Virus record (IMG/VR): IMGVR_UViG_3300033991_000034
Location: 1 to 38,427 of that record
Length of the DNA: 38,427 bases
Origin: a virus
Direction: 5' to 3' (one strand)
The translations under genes were made by a program, and so were the position numbers. Below, one piece after another: positions 16,546-24,479 of this stretch. Numbering within the stretch: the stretch's first letter is position 1; every line of letters begins with the position of its first letter. The notes below the pieces were generated by a model. That model was not told the DNA's origin. It did no database searches and worked only from the letters and a program-made list of their open reading frames with translations.

Positions 16546-18312
16546 TTATCCGACATATGCGCTCCTGCGTTTCTTGACTTCCGGCTGCTCTTTGTGTCCA
16601 TCGCCGTTATCGGGATCGCCTATGCGCCCGCGTTCGATGATCGTCTGGACATCGATCAGCCCGGTTTTCATCGTGTCAATATGCGCCTCGCGCTTGACGA
16701 CCGCACTGTTCCTGAGTCCCGAAATCAACAAGGCGAGATGTCTATACGCCGAGGCATGAAAGAAATGGTCGGTGCCCTTCGTCCAGACGATATTCCCGCC
16801 TGCATCCATGATCCGTTTCGGCACTTGCATCTCGGAGAGATATGCACCGTTGACTGCCGATTGCCAGTCATGGCGGATGACGATTTGCTTGTTTCTGAAT
16901 GCGGCGACCATCGAGTCGAGCAGTTCAGTGCGGTTCGTGTTGACCACAAGGTGCTCGTAATCAAGGTCGTATGCCTTTCTGACCTGATCTTTCGACCGAT
17001 AGTAGCACATCCATGCGCCTGGTTGTCGCCTGACGAAGTTTCGGGTCTCGGCGTATCCGCCGCCCTGAGCATCGACCACCGCGGTCGCAGTGTTGTGCGT
17101 GGCGAGCAGCGCATAGACCTGCTCCCATGTATCGCATATCTCGTATGCCACATCGTAAATCATACCATCGACAACAGCGCTGATGACCACCGTGAACTTG
17201 CGTCCCTGGTCGATACCGGCTATTGTCCGGAAATTCTCACCCTGCTCGAATCGCAGCGGCTCGCGGGCGGCGCATGAGCGCATGACCGTATCTGTCAACC
17301 GCAGCTCATAGCTCTCATAAGGCTGCCCCAGATAGTTGTTGTGGAAGTTCTGAAGCAATGTTTCGTTGCCCTGCGCCTCAAGAAATCGCGGGAACAGACT
17401 ATCTATATCGCCCACGATATCCATATTGGACTTATGGACAAAGAGTCGGCTGACTCGATACCCTGAGATTTCCGAGTTGGGATTGTGCGCATGCCACCGC
17501 CCGGGACCGAGCCGGTCAAAAGCCTTACCGCATTTCAGGCAGATAGGATGTCCGTCATCGTTACGTAGCCGATAAGATGCGCCAACCTGCTTCACAAAGT
17601 GCTTGTACCAGTCGAGTATCTGCTCTTCTCCGCAATGGCAACACCGCACAAGCCACTCATTCTGCGTACTCTTCTGAAATTCTTTCGAGATACCTTTTCC
17701 ATCAGTCGTAGGATTGCCGAATTTGAATACGTGTGGAGCCTTCGAATCCGCGATACGATCTTTGGCATAGACGATGTTATCCTGATCGAGTAAGTCATAT
17801 TCATCCATGATCAATACATCGGCCGGGAACTCGAAGAAGTTTTTCCGGACATTTGCGCCAACGAATTTCCAACCGGAACTGAAGATCGATTTGTATACAT
17901 TGCTGTCCGCAATATGCACTAACTTATTAACCGCCAATGCTCTCTGATACGGTATCGAATAGTCTTTCAACCGGTCTATGCGATCCTGCACAAACGGACG
18001 CCGATGCTCGTTCGTCGGCAGAATGTAGAGGCCACGCAATCCCTGTTTCGCCAGCGTGAACATGGCGCAGATGAAATGCTCCGTCATGTGAACCTGCGAG
18101 CACTTGATGATGACCATGCGCGAATTATTGTCTTTATAGATCGCCTCGAGCCATTGCTTGTCGGCGAATGTCAGGCGTTCACCCTTGGTTGTGCGGTGAT
18201 GAGTCAGAGCCATAAAAAGTCGCGGCCATTTCGCCTCGATGATAGCCAGAGGCTGACTCATCAATTTCTGCTCTTCAGTCAGATTATAACTCTTGCGTCC
18301 AGGCGTGCCCAT
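16546..18312 (-). CDS. terL: Terminase large subunit (GpA-type)
   Basis: 588 aa from ATG at 18312 (MGTPGRKSYN), two bases after the upstream stop, with AAGG upstream. A longer open frame to 18459 would overlap the upstream small gene and is rejected. The ATPase has a degenerate Walker A (KCSQVHMTE, residues 70-78) and Walker B (DVLIMDEYD, 165-173). A zinc ribbon follows (CCHC near 224-227 and CLKC at 258-261), typical of GpA-type terminases. The RNase H-like nuclease has Asp368 (GIDQGRK) and Asp414 (VVDAQGGG). It packages DNA through the portal encoded next. Confidence 0.88.
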   Translation of the reverse strand: MGTPGRKSYNLTEEQKLMSQPLAIIEAKWPRLFMALTHHRTTKGERLTFADKQWLEAIYKDNNSRMVIIKCSQVHMTEHFICAMFTLAKQGLRGLYILPTNEHRRPFVQDRIDRLKDYSIPYQRALAVNKLVHIADSNVYKSIFSSGWKFVGANVRKNFFEFPADVLIMDEYDLLDQDNIVYAKDRIADSKAPHVFKFGNPTTDGKGISKEFQKSTQNEWLVRCCHCGEEQILDWYKHFVKQVGASYRLRNDDGHPICLKCGKAFDRLGPGRWHAHNPNSEISGYRVSRLFVHKSNMDIVGDIDSLFPRFLEAQGNETLLQNFHNNYLGQPYESYELRLTDTVMRSCAAREPLRFEQGENFRTIAGIDQGRKFTVVISAVVDGMIYDVAYEICDTWEQVYALLATHNTATAVVDAQGGGYAETRNFVRRQPGAWMCYYRSKDQVRKAYDLDYEHLVVNTNRTELLDSMVAAFRNKQIVIRHDWQSAVNGAYLSEMQVPKRIMDAGGNIVWTKGTDHFFHASAYRHLALLISGLRNSAVVKREAHIDTMKTGLIDVQTIIERGRIGDPDNGDGHKEQPEVKKRRSAYVG

Positions 18313-18314
18313 GC

Positions 18315-18500
18315 TCAGAGCCTTACTTTCTGTTCGGCTATCAGCTGTTCCCATGCAGCCCGAATTAAGAACCATTGAGCCATTCCGGTGATCTTTAAGT
18401 TTTTGTCTTCTAACAACGCACAAATCTCCGCACCAAGTTTCGTACTTACCAAATCGCAATAAGGGCGATCCGGCGTATCAACATTGGTAACATACAGCAT
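18315..18500 (-). CDS. 61-aa protein between methyltransferase and terminase
   Basis: Starts MLYVTNVDTPDRPYCDLVST at an ATG overlapping the upstream stop (TAATG) and ends two bases before terL. A GTG nine bases further upstream is possible. The overlap implies translational coupling. It is too short for a normal small terminase and no family is recognised. Helical C-terminus: WFLIRAAWEQLIAEQKVRL. Confidence 0.55.
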   Translation of the reverse strand: MLYVTNVDTPDRPYCDLVSTKLGAEICALLEDKNLKITGMAQWFLIRAAWEQLIAEQKVRL

Positions 18501-19102
18501 TACCGGCACGCTAACTGGCTTGACTTCACGCCCTTACATACCCAAATGATTTTCTTACCGCATTCAACATGCTGATCGTCAGCCATGATAATCGGATCGA
18601 TCTTGTGCCAGCGAATCAGACCCTTGTAATACCGCCGAATGAACTTCTCGTCTTTGTACGTGCGCAGATGAGCCTCATCCGTGTAGTTGGGCAAAGTAAA
18701 GACGCAGACCGTGCCCGGTGCAATCATGTCGACAACTTCGAGGTCCTGCAAATGTTCCATCACCTCAATCGCGACAACCACGTTGTGACCGACGCGGAAA
18801 GTGGATCGAAGATACGCATTGCGCCTGCCCACCATCGAGCGAATTCTGTTCGGGCACCGGCGGATCGCCTCGATGCTGAAATCGAAACCGCGATATTTGA
18901 AGCCAGCATCGACAACCATCTCACCGAACAGACCGAGACCGCAGCCGACTTCGAGCACCCGCACCGGCGGCTTGAGCGATTCGAGGATTGCCAATACGGC
19001 ATTGTACACGGGCTGCATGTGCTTAGTCTCATAACCATCTTGATAAACTCGGTCATAGTAGAAAGCGGGCTTCTCTTCCGGCGGGGCAAATGTTTTCGAC
19101 AC
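18500..19102 (-). CDS. Class I SAM-dependent methyltransferase
   Basis: 200 aa, GTG start at 19102 with GGAGG five bases upstream. The SAM-binding motif I is VLEVGCGLGLFGE (residues about 48-60), followed by the acidic end of strand 2 (RGFDFSIEAI) and VVVAIEVMEHLQDLE at the motif IV position, as in the Methyltransf_23 type used on small molecules, lipids or sugars. There is no NPPY-type motif, so DNA methylation is unlikely. It is the first gene of the late operon, ahead of terminase, an unusual place. The substrate is unknown. Confidence 0.75.
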   Translation of the reverse strand: MSKTFAPPEEKPAFYYDRVYQDGYETKHMQPVYNAVLAILESLKPPVRVLEVGCGLGLFGEMVVDAGFKYRGFDFSIEAIRRCPNRIRSMVGRRNAYLRSTFRVGHNVVVAIEVMEHLQDLEVVDMIAPGTVCVFTLPNYTDEAHLRTYKDEKFIRRYYKGLIRWHKIDPIIMADDQHVECGKKIIWVCKGVKSSQLACR

Positions 19103-19135
19103 AAGACCTCCAAGGTTGACAGTTCACTCCACAAC

Positions 19136-19141
19136 AGTATA
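19136..19141 (-). promoter_or_regulatory. Candidate -10 of the late-operon promoter
   Basis: TATACT on the minus strand, 33 bases upstream of the methyltransferase start. No good -35 lies 16-18 bases further upstream, so an activator or a phage sigma factor may be needed. The predicted start would give a leader of about 25-30 bases. Confidence 0.35.
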
Positions 19142-19322
19142 ACGGCTAAACGGTGCAAATCCTTGCATGTTTTTTCCTGAAACTGTGCAAGATTTGAACA
19201 ATTTTCAACGAATGAAAAAGAACGCTTGACAGAACTCAATAATTGGGAAACCGTAGGGAAAGGGCGGCGGAAGTCAGGCGCAATCTCCAACACAAGGTCG
19301 GACAAATAGTTACGGAATCAGC

Positions 19323-19337
19323 GCACAATTATTGTGC
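19323..19337. promoter_or_regulatory. Perfect palindrome, possible operator
   Basis: GCACAAT-T-ATTGTGC is perfectly symmetrical. It lies about 185 bases upstream of the candidate late -10 and next to an AT-rich tract with a run of six T on the plus strand. It could be a regulator-binding site or a weak plus-strand hairpin terminator. Confidence 0.35.
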
Positions 19338-19370
19338 AGATAATTTTTTATATCCAGAGCGTCAGAGGAA

Positions 19371-19398
19371 GGGGGCCAGACGGCATAGCCTGACCCCC
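19371..19398 (-). terminator. Terminator-like hairpin after the lipoprotein gene
   Basis: On the minus strand GGGGGTCAG pairs with CTGGCCCCC (one G-U) across a 10-base loop, six bases after the lipoprotein stop. It is followed by TTCCTCT, a moderate pyrimidine tract. It would separate early/middle from late transcription. Confidence 0.45.
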
Positions 19399-19404
19399 GA
19401 ATGT

Positions 19405-19968
19405 TTAAGTGGGTGTTTTGTAGAAGATAATCCTGGGACGACTATCAGGATTTTCCAATCCTTCCAGATATTTATCCGGCGCTGTCGCGGATGTGAGAAA
19501 ATCCTCAGTTAGATTGAGCGTTTCGCCTGAGTAATCGAATATGCCATCATCATTCCAAAAACCGACGAGATGTGCAAAACTGCCGTCTATCCGTACTCCG
19601 GCTGCCGTGTACTCACTGAGAGCATCATTGCTCGGTGGTGGCCCCAGATGCGGTTCCAACGATTCCGCATATGAGTAGCATGCCCAATGGTCTTTGAGCG
19701 TGAGCGAAAGATTTCCTGTTGTCGTCCAGCAACCGAACGTCCCGGTATTCGCCAGCGTCACATTAAGATGCAGCCAGTCTCCCTGCTTGGCATCAATCCA
19801 GATACTGGATGCTTCGTCTGTGTTGCGGTAGATTTTATAAAGCTCGGGCGAGAGTGACAGCGGGCGATTATCGGACATTGGGTCCGACTGACAGGACAGC
19901 ATTATCAGAAGACAACACCATCCGACGATGATCGCAATGGATTTGACATAAGTGCGAAACGGTCGCAT
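19405..19968 (-). CDS. Predicted lipoprotein
   Basis: 187 aa with a very strong AGGAGGAG ribosome site. The N-terminus has positive charges (MRPFRTYVKS), a hydrophobic core (IAIIVGWCCLLIML) and a lipobox-like end at Cys26 (MLSC). The mature part is small, soluble and beta-rich (WLHLNVTLANTGTFGCW, then HLVGFWNDDGIFDYS). Phage lipoproteins commonly act in superinfection exclusion or alter the host surface. The role here is unproven. It follows the DnaN gene after a spacer with its own candidate -10, so may be transcribed separately. Confidence 0.6.
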   Translation of the reverse strand: MRPFRTYVKSIAIIVGWCCLLIMLSCQSDPMSDNRPLSLSPELYKIYRNTDEASSIWIDAKQGDWLHLNVTLANTGTFGCWTTTGNLSLTLKDHWACYSYAESLEPHLGPPPSNDALSEYTAAGVRIDGSFAHLVGFWNDDGIFDYSGETLNLTEDFLTSATAPDKYLEGLENPDSRPRIIFYKTPT

Positions 19969-20022
19969 TTCTCCTCCTTCTTCTGTTTTTGCGGTAACCA
20001 GTGCAGCCGCTTCCCTAGAACT

Positions 20023-20028
20023 ATTATA
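20023..20028 (-). promoter_or_regulatory. Candidate -10 for the lipoprotein gene
   Basis: A perfect TATAAT on the minus strand about 55 bases upstream of the lipoprotein start. The matching -35 position is weak. It lies in the 168-base spacer after the DnaN gene. Confidence 0.4.
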
Positions 20029-20136
20029 GCTTCCGGCGAGAGAGATTGATTATGCATAGACACCCCACGCGTTAAAGATTGAGGGTTGTGATCTCCCAAG
20101 ACAAGAGACCTGAGTTGTTGCCGTTTGTCAAGCATT

Positions 20137-21231
20137 TTATTCTATTTTCAAGGGCATAAGTAAGTAGAAATATTCCGAGATATTGATCGGCTTGAACAGT
20201 GCGGCGCTCAGCGAGCGGATCATTTCAATCCTAACCTTCTGAGTCTCTATCCGCTTGACAATTTCGAGCACGTAAAGCAGATTGAAGCCAATCTCTATCG
20301 ATTGGCCCGTCAACTCGCAGTCGAGTGATTCTGTGGCATGTCTCCCGGAATCCGCCTTCTCGGCCGAAAGCACCAACCGCCCCTCACTAATTTCAAAACG
20401 CACAGAGTGCGTAAACTCATTCGCCGCAATCTCCAGGCGATCAATGGCATCAATCAACTCTTGCCGGTCAATGAGCACGATAGTCTTGAAGTCGGTGGGG
20501 ATTACGTGGGTGATGTTCGGATACGGCCCCTCGATCAGCACGCTTGCAATCTCCGTCTCGTCCGAGCGGAAAGTGACATGCTTATCGCCAAAAGTCACGA
20601 AGAATTCCGATGCGTTCTTGGCTATTGACGCCACCGAGGACAGCGCATCGGGCGGCACAATAACCTCAGCGCGTTCTACGCTTTTGATCTCGGTCTCATT
20701 CCATGCAAGCCTGTGCGCGTCCGTCGCCGCGACAAGCATCTTGTCCCCCAAGCGCCAGTATACCCCGTTGAGCGCGGGCCGCGATATATCGGTGCTCGCA
20801 CAGAAAGCTGTGCGATTCACGACCATGATGAAATGATCGGGGTTGAGCGCGCACTCACCCTCGCACTCATGGTTGCGAATACGCGGAAACTCGTCGGCCG
20901 GTATTGTGGCAAAGCGGTATTCTCCTGACGCGCTCTTGAGCGTAAGCTGATTTTCTGAGGCCTCAAGATGAACTAAATGCTCGGCAGACAACCTGGAAAA
21001 CAATTGAGTCAAGGAAATCGCCGGCGCACAGACAGCGCCGTCGACTTTCGAGTCCACCGCTATGCTCGTAGTGATCGCAAGATTCAAATTGCTGCGGCTC
21101 AGGATAAGCTCTCCGCTCTTTACTCGGAGCAGGACACATTCAAGGATGGGAACAGGCGTCCGCCCCGCCCGAACATGGTTGACGATGTTCAGAGCTTTGA
21201 GCATTTCTCCCGCCGTGATCTGTAGTTTCAC
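20137..21231 (-). CDS. dnaN: DNA polymerase III beta sliding clamp
   Basis: 364 aa from GTG at 21231 (MKLQITAGEMLKALNIVNHV), overlapping the upstream stop as GTGA. This gives the normal clamp length (about 366 aa). An extra upstream extension to 21384 is rejected because it overlaps the neighbouring gene. Three clamp domains are recognisable: VPILECVLLRVKSGELILSRS in domain 1, DISRPALNGVYWRLGDKMLVAATDAHRLAW in domain 2 (split here: RPALNGVY and ATDAHRLAW), and a C-terminal YFYLLMPLKIE. It would tether the replicative polymerase to phage DNA. Phage-encoded bacterial-type clamps are uncommon. Confidence 0.9.
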   Translation of the reverse strand: MKLQITAGEMLKALNIVNHVRAGRTPVPILECVLLRVKSGELILSRSNLNLAITTSIAVDSKVDGAVCAPAISLTQLFSRLSAEHLVHLEASENQLTLKSASGEYRFATIPADEFPRIRNHECEGECALNPDHFIMVVNRTAFCASTDISRPALNGVYWRLGDKMLVAATDAHRLAWNETEIKSVERAEVIVPPDALSSVASIAKNASEFFVTFGDKHVTFRSDETEIASVLIEGPYPNITHVIPTDFKTIVLIDRQELIDAIDRLEIAANEFTHSVRFEISEGRLVLSAEKADSGRHATESLDCELTGQSIEIGFNLLYVLEIVKRIETQKVRIEMIRSLSAALFKPINISEYFYLLMPLKIE

Positions 21232-21419
21232 GTCATATTCCCTTTCTTGTGAATCATGTAATGATGCGAGCAGAGAGGTATCTCCTTCGTATCGGGGAAT
21301 GCCCGCAGAACAACATCCTTGAGCATCGCATTCACCCTCGACGGGGGCGGAAATGCGGATGGAACTCCGCTGCAAATCACGCACCGCGTCGAATCAAGCT
21401 CTTTCGGCATCTCACTCAC
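21228..21419 (-). CDS. 63-aa Cys/His protein, possible zinc-binding
   Basis: GTG start at 21419, overlapping the nuclease gene's stop, with GGAG seven bases upstream. The sequence holds CVIC near the N-terminus and CSHHYMIH near the C-terminus, a plausible zinc site of the type seen in small phage HNH-like or zinc-finger proteins. It is coupled to dnaN by the GTGA overlap. Function unknown. Confidence 0.5.
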   Translation of the reverse strand: MSEMPKELDSTRCVICSGVPSAFPPPSRVNAMLKDVVLRAFPDTKEIPLCSHHYMIHKKGNMT

Positions 21420-21705
21420 GATTGTCTCCTTTCGTCCCATAAATGATTTCAAGTATCTGTTCAACCGTCTCGACTTTCGCTATCTGCCCGCGCCATGCCT
21501 CGTGGTCATCCTTCTGCTTATCCGATAGCCTGCGCCGCGACGGGGACTTGGCGGCGTCTTTGATCTCGAAGAGATAGTTCACGCCCTGATAGCCCACCCA
21601 CAGATCGCCGAGTGGGCCGTTGTGTACATCCAGCACGGACATACCATGAGCGCGCAGTTCCCGCTCTATCGTCCGCTGATTAGCATCTTTGCGGTGTCCG
21701 TGCAT
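21412..21705 (-). CDS. PD-(D/E)XK-type nuclease, VRR-NUC/resolvase-like
   Basis: 97 aa from ATG at 21705 (TGATG overlap, AAGGAGG site). The core reads NGPLGDLWVGYQGVNYLFEIKDAA (key Asp in GPLGDL, then FEIKD), the D...ExK signature of small restriction-like nucleases. Phages often carry such single-domain proteins in replication modules, where they act on branched or mismatched DNA. The substrate is not determined. Confidence 0.65.
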   Translation of the reverse strand: MHGHRKDANQRTIERELRAHGMSVLDVHNGPLGDLWVGYQGVNYLFEIKDAAKSPSRRRLSDKQKDDHEAWRGQIAKVETVEQILEIIYGTKGDNRE

Positions 21706-22334
21706 CACTCCTCCTTGTGCGCGGGCGAGTCGAGCAGGCGATAATTCGGTGCTGGTAATTCGCGGCGTGTTCGTGTTGCGATAAGTATAGGCTCCGGCCT
21801 TTTAGCCAAGCCTACCGAGATAAACTCCACGTTATCGGTTTCGAGTATTCCAGGCATAGGTTTGATCTCTTCATTGGGATCGGTGAATTGACTGAAATGA
21901 CGGTATGCCTTTGTGAATTCCATCCGCCAGAACCGATCCTGGGTATCGGTCTTACATTCGCGCCGACCATTTACGAACATCGCCCAGCCACCAAGATACT
22001 CAATGACCTTGTGAATCACAGGATCATCGAACTGTACTGTTGCATAGGCTCCATAACTCTCCATTGCATCAAAGACAATTTCAAGAACCTGCGTCGCTCT
22101 CACTTCAGGATCAAACTGTGGTTCGATGACCTCAATAAACTCACCAGGCAGTGGGAACTTGTGGAACGTCTTTGTCTTTAGAATCACACCAGCGGCATTC
22201 TGAATCTGCCGGATGTCGTAATCTCGGAGTGCCTGAAAATACATCTCAATCGCCGACTCACTCAGATTCCGCTGAAACAGTTCCGCCATAGCCATAAGCA
22301 GTTTCAAGAATTCCGGCTTGTCCGAATCAGTCAT
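21705..22334 (-). CDS. Replication protein, helicase-loader-like
   Basis: 209 aa from ATG at 22334 (MTDSDKPEFLKLLMAMAELF), overlapping the initiator gene by 8 bases with GGGAG upstream. The N-terminal helical part (FQRNLSESAIEMYFQALRDYD, then FHKFPLPGEFIEVIEP) has the pattern of phage loader/P-like proteins that follow an initiator gene. The initiator-loader order parallels lambda O and P. The role of delivering the replicative helicase to the origin is inferred from position and pattern. Confidence 0.5.
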   Translation of the reverse strand: MTDSDKPEFLKLLMAMAELFQRNLSESAIEMYFQALRDYDIRQIQNAAGVILKTKTFHKFPLPGEFIEVIEPQFDPEVRATQVLEIVFDAMESYGAYATVQFDDPVIHKVIEYLGGWAMFVNGRRECKTDTQDRFWRMEFTKAYRHFSQFTDPNEEIKPMPGILETDNVEFISVGLAKRPEPILIATRTRRELPAPNYRLLDSPAHKEE

Positions 22335-23223
22335 CTTCTCCCTCGCTTTTCGCAAGCCAGTTGAGTCCAGCCTGCAGGGTTTTGCGCCCAGCTTCCGAGA
22401 GTTGAGTATCCGAGGGCTTCTGATTTCGGTACTTCTCGAATTTCCCTGGCCGGTAGAGCGTCTGAGGATTCAAGTATTTCGCCATATCGCTCCCCAGCCA
22501 TTCCGCACATTTGATCCGATGGACGTACAGGAAATCCTCGAATGTGTAGCCTTCTGCTATCCGCGCTCTGATCGCTTTCTGAGTAGTCGGTCTATCAGCA
22601 TGAAACTGCGAGCCGGTTCTTTGGTTAAGATCGGCAATTATCTTCTCGAAAGTTTCTTGCTCGGTTCCTGCGCATGACTCCCCCTGGGGGGAATATAGGG
22701 GGGAATCAGGATCAGTATCGGAATGGTTATTCTGATCGGAATCAGGATCAGGATCAGGATCTGTGTATGCGATAACTGAACCGATAGTAAGCGATTGGTA
22801 TTCGATTGGTATCCCGATTGGTATACTTAACTTGTAGTAATTACAGTATTTAGCAATAATGCTTATGGATGGCAGGCCATTGAGGACTTTATGGATCGCC
22901 GTTACGTGTTTTGGATTGGTCAAGTTTACATAAGGATCGTGCTTCACCTGATTGCGAAGCCATAAAATCGGTTCTTCGTAGATCACGTATTGGTTATCGA
23001 TTAGTTCTCGAATAGCAATCTCAAGCTTCTTGATTGATATTCCGGTCTGATCTGCGACTGTTACTTTGGCTCCGAGATCAAAGACGAAAATCCCTGCCAT
23101 GTTATTCAGGCGGGTCAACTTGAGAACATGGAAAACATGACGAGCATCAGAGGACATTGACTTGAATTTCGGCGTGTCCAGCAGCACAGCATGCGTTGCC
23201 CTATATGATCCTCGGCTACTCAT
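22327..23223 (-). CDS. Replication initiator with Phg_2220-type C-terminal domain
   Basis: 298 aa from ATG at 23223 with GAGGTG upstream. A GTG at 23265 has no ribosome site. The N-terminal half has a winged-helix-like character (SMSSDARHVFHVLKLTRLNN, then TGISIKKLEIAIRELIDNQY). A low-complexity Asp-Pro linker follows (DPDPDPDSDQ). The C-terminal part (FEKIIADLNQRTGSQF, IAEGYTFEDFLYVHRIKC, LNPQTLYRPGKFEKY) matches the conserved phage replication-protein C-terminal domain TIGR02220/pfam09524. Iteron-like repeats lie inside the gene, as in lambda O. Confidence 0.8.
   Translation of the reverse strand: MSSRGSYRATHAVLLDTPKFKSMSSDARHVFHVLKLTRLNNMAGIFVFDLGAKVTVADQTGISIKKLEIAIRELIDNQYVIYEEPILWLRNQVKHDPYVNLTNPKHVTAIHKVLNGLPSISIIAKYCNYYKLSIPIGIPIEYQSLTIGSVIAYTDPDPDPDSDQNNHSDTDPDSPLYSPQGESCAGTEQETFEKIIADLNQRTGSQFHADRPTTQKAIRARIAEGYTFEDFLYVHRIKCAEWLGSDMAKYLNPQTLYRPGKFEKYRNQKPSDTQLSEAGRKTLQAGLNWLAKSEGEDD
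22704..22762. repeat. GGATCA/AATCAG short tandem repeats in the initiator gene
   Basis: Clustered copies of ATCAGG and related hexamers on the plus strand, encoding the Asp-Pro linker of the initiator. They border the 10-bp iterons. They could be part of an origin or simply a low-complexity linker. Confidence 0.6.
22792..22824. repeat. Three helically phased iterons, candidate replication origin
   Basis: CGATTGGTAT occurs three times at 22792, 22803 and 22815, spaced 11 and 12 bases apart, so all face one side of the helix. The next 40 bases are about 77% A+T, a plausible unwinding element. The repeats are inside the initiator gene, as in lambda O. Confidence 0.55.
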
Positions 23224-23246
23224 CCTGAGCACCTCAATAAGCTCAA

Positions 23247-23295
23247 CCCGGAGCCTTGTGGACACAAGGAAGGACGCAGAGCATCCCGCTCCGGG
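23247..23295. other. Two-level hairpin upstream of the initiator gene
   Basis: CCCGGAGC pairs with GCTCCGGG, enclosing an inner CCTTGTG/CACAAGG stem. It lies 24 bases upstream of the initiator start and would form in its mRNA leader. Confidence 0.5.
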
Positions 23296-23382
23296 CTAAG
23301 CAGCTATCTGTCAATGATTATGTCCATCCTCATGTCCACCCGCCCAACCTACACAGTTCAAAGACCGAAGTCAAGAGGATTC

Positions 23383-23934
23383 TCATCCTCCCGTCTCGAT
23401 GTTGATAATGATGTTTTTCACCGGCATCGGCTGGCTGCTGACGTGAACTATCTGCCCGCCGGAAATATAATGCTGATGGTAGATACCCTTCGTATCCCAC
23501 CAGTAGATGTACTCGGCGCTGGAACCGTAGGTGCCATCGTCCTGAAGAACTTCTGGCGTCATATAAGTATCACCTTTGATAATCACCGGGAGTCCTTGAT
23601 GTTTCGCCCATACCGATTCCCCATCCATGCAGGCAACGGTATAAGGGTTCGCTCGTTTGCTCGAACTTGTGACCTTACCCTTGGCCGTGCTGTATAGAAT
23701 CACCTGACCACTATATGCCGAAATGACGTAGACGTGCTTGATCGAACCCGGTTCGTTATCCGCCGCATATCTATCTTGAATGTTATGCTGTTCGACGGTC
23801 AAACCCTCCGCATCCACCGGTACGTTGACCCGCATCTTCGTTACGCCGGAGACGCTCACGACTTCCTTTTCTGTCGAATCACAATTCAGACATAGAAAAG
23901 GAATGAACAGAAAGATCACCACCATTCTCTTCAT
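23383..23934 (-). CDS. Second predicted lipoprotein
   Basis: 183 aa from ATG at 23934, chosen because AGGAG is seven bases upstream; an ATG two codons earlier is too close. The N-terminus MKRMVVIFLFIPFLCLNC gives a lipoprotein-like signal with Cys18, although Asn at -1 is not the canonical lipobox residue. The mature part has beta-rich segments (HVYVISAYSGQVILYST, then YIYWWDTKGIYHQHYISGG). Function unknown. It overlaps the next membrane gene and lies within the early operon. Confidence 0.5.
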   Translation of the reverse strand: MKRMVVIFLFIPFLCLNCDSTEKEVVSVSGVTKMRVNVPVDAEGLTVEQHNIQDRYAADNEPGSIKHVYVISAYSGQVILYSTAKGKVTSSSKRANPYTVACMDGESVWAKHQGLPVIIKGDTYMTPEVLQDDGTYGSSAEYIYWWDTKGIYHQHYISGGQIVHVSSQPMPVKNIIINIETGG

Positions 23935-23936
23935 TG

Positions 23937-24395
23937 TCATTCTCCTATGTACGTTCGGAATTCGCGCGGGAGCACTTCGGTTGCGCCTTCGGGCAACTCA
24001 CCCGCATTACAAAATCGCCAGTTGAATTTCGCCATCTGCGCGTTGTAATCAGCGGCCAATCCGTTATAAGCGGCCTTCACACCGGCGACTTCTTGCTCCC
24101 ACAAGCTCATCTGTTCTTTGTCTGTGCGATCCCAATCGGATCGGGCTGTCTGTCTATAGTCCTCCTTCATTCTCGTGATTCGGCCGGCGTAAATCTCAAT
24201 GTTGGATCGCATACCATCAAGGTTAGCTGCGGCATCTTTGAACCATTCGTATTTGCGCAGCAGTTCGCCCGGTCCGAATTCCTCTCGTGCAACCGTTGCG
24301 GCCTCACGAAACCAGCCCAGGACATGACCGGTCAACCATAGACCAGTCACGGCAATACCGATAATCAGAAGCCATTTTGCAAAAAATCTTTTCAT
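23937..24395 (-). CDS. Membrane-anchored phage protein
   Basis: 152 aa from ATG at 24395, with AGGAG five bases upstream. One N-terminal membrane segment (WLLIIGIAVTGLWLTGHVLGW) is followed by a charged helical region (YAGRITRMKEDYRQTARSDW, then AAYNGLAADYNAQMAKFNW) ending LPREFRTYIGE. The topology (N-in anchor, long periplasmic helix) is like an inner-membrane spanin or a small prophage envelope protein. No lysis cassette neighbours it, so a spanin call would be weak. Confidence 0.5.
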   Translation of the reverse strand: MKRFFAKWLLIIGIAVTGLWLTGHVLGWFREAATVAREEFGPGELLRKYEWFKDAAANLDGMRSNIEIYAGRITRMKEDYRQTARSDWDRTDKEQMSLWEQEVAGVKAAYNGLAADYNAQMAKFNWRFCNAGELPEGATEVLPREFRTYIGE

Positions 24396-24419
24396 CGTGT
24401 CTCCTTTCAAAGTCCGCTG

Positions 24420-24479
24420 TCAAATCTTTTCCGCTCCTCGCTCTGCCAGTTTCTTCGCATGCTGCTTCTGTCTGGTCAT
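24420..24479 (-). CDS. 19-aa basic micro-ORF
   Basis: ATG at 24479 overlaps the upstream stop (ATGA), with AAGGAG five bases upstream. It encodes MTRQKQHAKKLAERGAEKI, strongly helical and basic. It fills the gap before the membrane-protein gene. Too short to assign. Confidence 0.4.
   Translation of the reverse strand: MTRQKQHAKKLAERGAEKI

Larger units (their letters stand above)
19103..19404. other. Intergenic region ahead of the late operon
   Basis: About 300 bases without a supported gene. From right to left it holds a terminator-like hairpin (19371-19398), a perfect 7+7 palindrome (19323-19337), an AT-rich patch, and the candidate -10. A long overlapping minus frame crossing into the methyltransferase gene in another phase is a shadow. 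Confidence 0.5.

Noticed and set aside
18313-18459. N-terminal extension of the large terminase
   Set aside because: It would overlap the whole 61-aa gene. ATG 18312 follows that gene's stop with a ribosome site and starts the normal terminase sequence.
19905-20135. 76-aa minus-strand frame upstream of the lipoprotein
   Set aside because: It overlaps the lipoprotein signal peptide in another frame, contains the TATAAT box, and has no ribosome site.
21232-21384. 51-residue N-terminal extension of DnaN
   Set aside because: It overlaps the 63-aa gene in another frame, and GTG 21231 gives the standard clamp N-terminus and length.
23937-24395. Spanin call for the membrane-anchored protein
   Set aside because: No endolysin, holin or outer spanin is adjacent, and the C-terminal sequence does not show a known spanin motif.
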